Assembly: GCA_019510535.1 (NCBI GenBank)
Contig: JAEKKE010000113.1
Span: forward strand, 1-8,726
Direction of reading: 5' to 3'
DNA length: 8,726 nucleotides
Origin: Acidobacteriota bacterium
Lineage (GTDB): Bacteria; Acidobacteriota; Terriglobia; Terriglobales; Acidobacteriaceae
How positions within the stretch are numbered: position 1 is the first letter of the stretch; each line of letters begins with the position of its first letter. The notes below the pieces were generated by a model. It did no database searches. It was not told the origin of the DNA and saw only the letters and a list, made by a program, of their open reading frames with translations. Shown piece by piece: positions 5,904 through 8,726 of this stretch. The position numbers and the translations under genes are program-made.

Positions 5904-7457
5904 ATGGCTTCCGTTGTTGATCGCAATGATGTTCGTTTTGAAGTTTGCAGCCGCGGGAACAACGCGCGCTTTCCTGCCTCTGACAGCCAGCGAGTGGCTC
6001 AGGTCGAATACTGTACCAGCGCGGAAGATGTAGTCCGCACGCTGCAGCAGGCCATCGATCGCGGACAGCGGCCGACCGTGCGTTCTTCAGGCCACTGCTA
6101 CGAAGACTGGGTCGTCAACAATCCCGGCGGTGTATTGCTGGACGTCAGCATGATGGACCGTGTCACCACCGGCGAAACTCCCGGCAGCTACGTCATCCAG
6201 CCCGGAGCGAAGCTCGGTGTTGTCTACGAACGGCTCTATAAGCTGGGCGGCGCGGTGATTCCCGGCGGTACCTGCTATACCGTCACCGCGGGCGGGCACG
6301 TCTCCGGCGGCGGCTATGGAACCCTGGCGCGCATGTACGGCATTACGGTGGACTGGCTGACCGGCGTTGAGATCGTCATCGTCAACCAGGCCGGCAAAGC
6401 AGAGCTCATCTACGCCGATGCGCAACATCATCCCACACTCTTTCGAGCGCTACGTGGTGGGCAAGGCTCGAACTTCGGTGTAATCACCGCCTTCCACTTC
6501 GCCAAACTCCCTCCAATGCCCAAGCAGGTTCTCGCCGCCAACATCTCCTGGGACTGGAAGGAGATGACGCGCGAGAAGTTCGTTCGTATCGTCACCACCT
6601 ATGGCGATTACTGGGCCAAGAACGACAAGAACCCCGCGACATATCCTGTCTTTACGAACCTCGTTATTGGCAACAGTAAGTCCGGCCGCATAGGACTCGG
6701 TCTCCATTACGCCCAGACAGGCGATGACAACGAGGGCAGAGACTGGGTACAGGAGTATCTGAATCTCTTCCAGACATGCAAGCCTTCTGCAGAAGCTCCC
6801 CCCGATTATCTGCAACAGCAACAGGATTTTGGCCAGCAGCAGAGACCTCTGGTCGGCGACACCGTCTGCTACGGAACGCATCCCGTACGCGCGTTGAACT
6901 GGGTGGAAGCAACCGTCAGCGGACAGGGAGGCAGCGGCCTTTACGGCTCAAACCGTCGCCGGTCCAAGTACAAGTCCTGCTACATGAAGAAGGGCTTCAC
7001 CGTGGCGGAAGCCAACGTGCTCTATGACCAGATGACAAGCGACGCCACCCGCGGCCTCATCCTTGCGATCGACTCCTACGGCGGCATGGTGAACAACCCT
7101 GCTCGCATTGCCGATACCGCGATACCGCAGCGCAACTCTATTCTGAAGCTGCAGTACCAGAGCTACTGGCTGAACGAAGCAGATGATGCTTTCCGTCTGA
7201 ATGGAATTCGCCAGTGCTACAAAGCCATGTACTCCACTCCCTCGGCTGACCCGAAGTATCCGGGCTATCCCTATCCGAACGAAAACTTCGAGGGCTGCTA
7301 CATCAACTATGCGGATGCCGATATGCTGGAGAGCCCGGAGTGGACAACGCTCTACTACGGCACCGGCGATCTCTATCCGCTGCTCCAGCAGGTGAAGAAG
7401 GAATACGATCCACACAATCTGTTCCATCACTCGATGTCCATCCGACCGAAGGCATGA
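5904..7457 (+). CDS. BBE-type FAD oxidoreductase with predicted bicovalent FAD
   Basis: A 517-residue flavoprotein of the FAD_binding_4/BBE family (PCMH-type fold), whose members oxidise sugars, oligosaccharides, alkaloids or polyketide glycosides with O2. The FAD domain occupies about 30-205: RSSGHCYEDWV gives H64, and GGTCYTVTAGGHVSGGGYG gives C124. Their spacing of 60 residues equals that reported, as I recall, for the His and Cys of aclacinomycin oxidoreductase (H70, C130), so 8-alpha-histidyl plus 6-S-cysteinyl FAD is predicted. RALRGGQGSNFGVITAF (181-197) is the second FAD-binding motif. The C-terminal BBE segment ends in YPLLQQVKKEYDPHNLFHHS. The ATG at 5904 follows AGGAGG (5895-5900), which overlaps the lactonase stop, 7 nt between genes. 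No signal peptide is visible, although both neighbouring propeller proteins carry Tat signals. Bicovalent members often handle bulky or glycosidic substrates. The exact substrate cannot be read from the sequence. Confidence 0.88.
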   Translation: MASVVDRNDVRFEVCSRGNNARFPASDSQRVAQVEYCTSAEDVVRTLQQAIDRGQRPTVRSSGHCYEDWVVNNPGGVLLDVSMMDRVTTGETPGSYVIQPGAKLGVVYERLYKLGGAVIPGGTCYTVTAGGHVSGGGYGTLARMYGITVDWLTGVEIVIVNQAGKAELIYADAQHHPTLFRALRGGQGSNFGVITAFHFAKLPPMPKQVLAANISWDWKEMTREKFVRIVTTYGDYWAKNDKNPATYPVFTNLVIGNSKSGRIGLGLHYAQTGDDNEGRDWVQEYLNLFQTCKPSAEAPPDYLQQQQDFGQQQRPLVGDTVCYGTHPVRALNWVEATVSGQGGSGLYGSNRRRSKYKSCYMKKGFTVAEANVLYDQMTSDATRGLILAIDSYGGMVNNPARIADTAIPQRNSILKLQYQSYWLNEADDAFRLNGIRQCYKAMYSTPSADPKYPGYPYPNENFEGCYINYADADMLESPEWTTLYYGTGDLYPLLQQVKKEYDPHNLFHHSMSIRPKA

Positions 7458-7459
7458 TG

Positions 7460-8053
7460 ATGCAAGGGTACAAACCAACACGCCGCGCTGTACTGCAGGG
7501 AATCGCTGGAGCCGCCATCTGCGCCGCCCCGATGACACGCGCCTTCGCCGCCATCGGCGACGGCATCACCTTCGAGCTCGACCGCGAAGGCGGCTGGATC
7601 CATAGCATCGTTCGCGGAGAGCGGAGACACAGCGAAAAGGCTGACCTTCCCTCAGCCATGGTCTATGCCAGTGACCATCAGGTGCTGCACGTCACCCATG
7701 GATACACGACCTATCTCGGCCTGCCTGCGGGCGCTATCTCCAGCTATCGTGCAGAGCCGAATGGCCGCCTGCAACGGCTGACGACGCAGGGTCTCTCCCT
7801 TACTGCAATGTCTCCGCATCACATCGCCATCTCTCCCGACGGCCGCTCGCTCGCCGTTGCCGCCGCCGGAGGACGGGTGCTGAACATGCTCTCCGTCACT
7901 GAGGAGAATGCCGCCGGCGAGGTAATCGCCGTCCATCGCAAGCTTCGCGGAAGCATCCCACAAGAGTTTCTCTTCGACCGCGACGGAGCCCTGTGCGTCG
8001 ACAGCCATCGATATGCGATGCTCGAAGGAAGACTTGCACGCATCGGAGGCTGA
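7460..8053 (+). CDS. Tat-exported short lactonase-like protein (about three propeller blades)
   Basis: A 197-residue protein. A Tat signal is seen: TRRAVLQGIAGAAI (7-20) with a likely cut after RAFA (30). The mature part resembles the first blades of Pgl-type lactonases: PSAMVYASDHQVLHVTH (64-80), GAISSYRAEPNGRLQRL (91-107), then SPHHIAISPDGRSLAVAAAGG (118-138, in part), which lines up with the THLSLSPDGRSVFIANYGGG of the lactonase two genes upstream. A third degenerate blade, PQEFLFDRDGALCVDSHRY (167-185), ends the protein. A full propeller would need about twice this length, so it is a natural mini-protein, an oligomer subunit or a degraded paralogue. Three ATGs (7454, 7457, 7460) follow in a row; the last lies 7 nt from GAAGG (7448-7452) and is preferred. 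The first would overlap the oxidase TGA as ATGA. No catalytic function is proven. Confidence 0.75.
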   Translation: MQGYKPTRRAVLQGIAGAAICAAPMTRAFAAIGDGITFELDREGGWIHSIVRGERRHSEKADLPSAMVYASDHQVLHVTHGYTTYLGLPAGAISSYRAEPNGRLQRLTTQGLSLTAMSPHHIAISPDGRSLAVAAAGGRVLNMLSVTEENAAGEVIAVHRKLRGSIPQEFLFDRDGALCVDSHRYAMLEGRLARIGG

Positions 8054-8059
8054 CGCTTG
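8045..8059 (+). promoter_or_regulatory. Shine-Dalgarno and TTG start of the fucosidase
   Basis: GGAGG (8045-8049) lies inside the last codons of the preceding gene and 7 nt before TTG (8057-8059), whose frame leads into the fucosidase. No comparable site stands before the in-frame ATGs at 8081, 8105 or 8129. The spacing and strength support TTG as the start and coupled translation. Confidence 0.5.
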
Positions 8060-8726
8060 TACCGATCTTGGTTTCGCTCGATGGCCGTTGGCCGGATTCG
8101 CTCGATGGCCGTTGGCGGGCTTCGCCGGATGGCGCTTGGCCTGACACTGTTATTGCCCGCGACCACCTGGCCCCAGAACTTCACCGAGATCAAACCCACG
8201 CCGCAACAAACAGCATGGCAGGATCTCGAGTTCGGCGTCATTCTTCACTTCAGCACCAACACATTTCTCGATCGCGAATGGGGTGACGGCACCGCATCGC
8301 CTTCCACCTTTAATCCGACATTGCTCGATACTCGCCAATGGATGAAGGCGATCAGAGCCTCTGGCGCGAAGTACGTCGTGCTCGTAGCCAAACATCACGA
8401 TGGCTTCTGCCTGTGGCCTACGGGTCAAACGGACTACAGCATCAAGGCAAGCCCCTGGAAAGACGGCAAAGGAGATCTCGCCCGCGAAGCCGCCCAGGCC
8501 GCACGCGCCGAGGGTCTACGCTTTGGCGTCTATCTCTCACCCTGGGATCGCCATGAGCCGAAGTACAAAGACAATGCAGCTTACGACGCCTACTACCGTG
8601 CGGAACTGGAAGAACTGGCCTCGCACTACGGCGACCTGGTCGAGTTCTGGCTCGACGGAGCCGGCAGTGGCGGACACGTCTACGACTTCAAGAAGATCAT
8701 TGAGACGCTGCGTACCTATCAGCCGA
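8057..8726 (+). CDS. GH29 alpha-L-fucosidase, exported, N-terminal part (cut by window end)
   Basis: Glycoside hydrolase family 29 enzyme that releases alpha-linked L-fucose with retention; 223 codons are visible and the family is normally about 450 or more. GH29 marks are EFGVILHFSTNTF, REWGDG, VLVAKHHDGFCLWPT (H113, H114, D115), FGVYLSPWDRHEP and VEFWLDGAGSGG, in which D200 is at the place of the catalytic nucleophile. The REWGDG segment resembles the GH29-B (1,3/4-linkage) branch, but this needs a tree. A signal peptide precedes it: an Arg-rich stretch, then MALGLTLLLPATTWPQ (25-40). The n-region is made of a tandem 24-bp repeat. The start TTG 8057 is used because GGAGG is 7 nt ahead; ATG 8081 is the alternative. 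The gene is in the same frame as the preceding one, separated only by its TGA and one sense codon. Confidence 0.88.
   Translation, partial: MYRSWFRSMAVGRIRSMAVGGLRRMALGLTLLLPATTWPQNFTEIKPTPQQTAWQDLEFGVILHFSTNTFLDREWGDGTASPSTFNPTLLDTRQWMKAIRASGAKYVVLVAKHHDGFCLWPTGQTDYSIKASPWKDGKGDLAREAAQAARAEGLRFGVYLSPWDRHEPKYKDNAAYDAYYRAELEELASHYGDLVEFWLDGAGSGGHVYDFKKIIETLRTYQP
8073..8144 (+). repeat. Three 24-bp tandem repeats inside the fucosidase signal peptide
   Basis: Units lie at 8073-8096, 8097-8120 and 8121-8144. The first two differ at two positions; the third is more diverged. The unit is a multiple of three, so it encodes the octapeptide series RSMAVGRI, RSMAVGGL and RRMALGLT. Each unit carries an in-frame ATG. 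The effect is an elongated, positively charged n-region before the hydrophobic core. Unit copy number could vary among strains by slippage. Confidence 0.8.

Noticed and set aside
8051..8053. TGA between the short lactonase-like gene and the fucosidase as a recoded (selenocysteine or readthrough) codon joining one protein
   Set aside because: The frames are the same, but the fucosidase has its own Shine-Dalgarno, start and signal peptide, which would be senseless in the middle of an exported protein. I see no reason to invoke recoding.
1..8726. tRNA, rRNA or CRISPR array
   Set aside because: No cloverleaf, ribosomal RNA stretch or regularly spaced repeat-spacer series was seen.

Overview
The window looks like chromosomal DNA of a moderately GC-rich soil bacterium, most likely Acidobacteriota of the Terriglobus/Granulicella/Edaphobacter kind. 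I infer this from the combination of a NirA-family reductase with a CysJ-like flavoprotein, a HemD-GAF-ANTAR fusion, and an operon of Tat-exported propeller lactonase, FAD oxidase and GH29 fucosidase. There is no 16S or other marker here, so the taxon is an inference.

Left region (1-2846): two genes on the minus strand form a nitrite (or sulfite) reduction operon. A NirA-family siroheme/4Fe-4S reductase (479-2272) overlaps by 4 bases a CysJ-type flavoprotein (482 to 1, cut by the window edge), which should feed it electrons. Upstream lies a readable sigma70-type promoter (about 2520-2548), a leader of about 240 nt with two tandem hairpins, and a strong dyad near -61. The divergent gene at 2847-4514 encodes a rare-looking fusion: a uroporphyrinogen-III synthase (HemD) fold, a GAF sensor domain and a C-terminal ANTAR RNA-binding domain. 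HemD makes the precursor of siroheme, the cofactor of the reductase, and ANTAR domains control transcription antitermination, classically of nitrate/nitrite assimilation operons. One polypeptide may therefore connect cofactor supply to control of the enzyme that uses it.

Mobile DNA: the fusion gene is bracketed by two directly oriented, closely similar palindromic elements of 110 and 112 bp (2621-2730 and 4514-4625), each flanked by TA. They look like MITEs of the IS630/Tc1 type. The right-hand copy supplies the last base of the regulator's stop codon.

Right region (4733-8726, plus strand): four tightly packed genes. They are a Tat-exported seven-bladed lactonase (Pgl/PF10282 type), a BBE-type FAD oxidoreductase with the His and Cys expected for bicovalent FAD, a Tat-exported protein corresponding to only about three blades of the same lactonase family, and a GH29 alpha-L-fucosidase with a signal peptide whose n-region is built from a 24-bp tandem repeat (cut by the window end). 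A plausible reading is sugar release by the fucosidase, C1 oxidation of a sugar to a lactone by the oxidase, and lactone opening by the lactonase. The substrate is not established.
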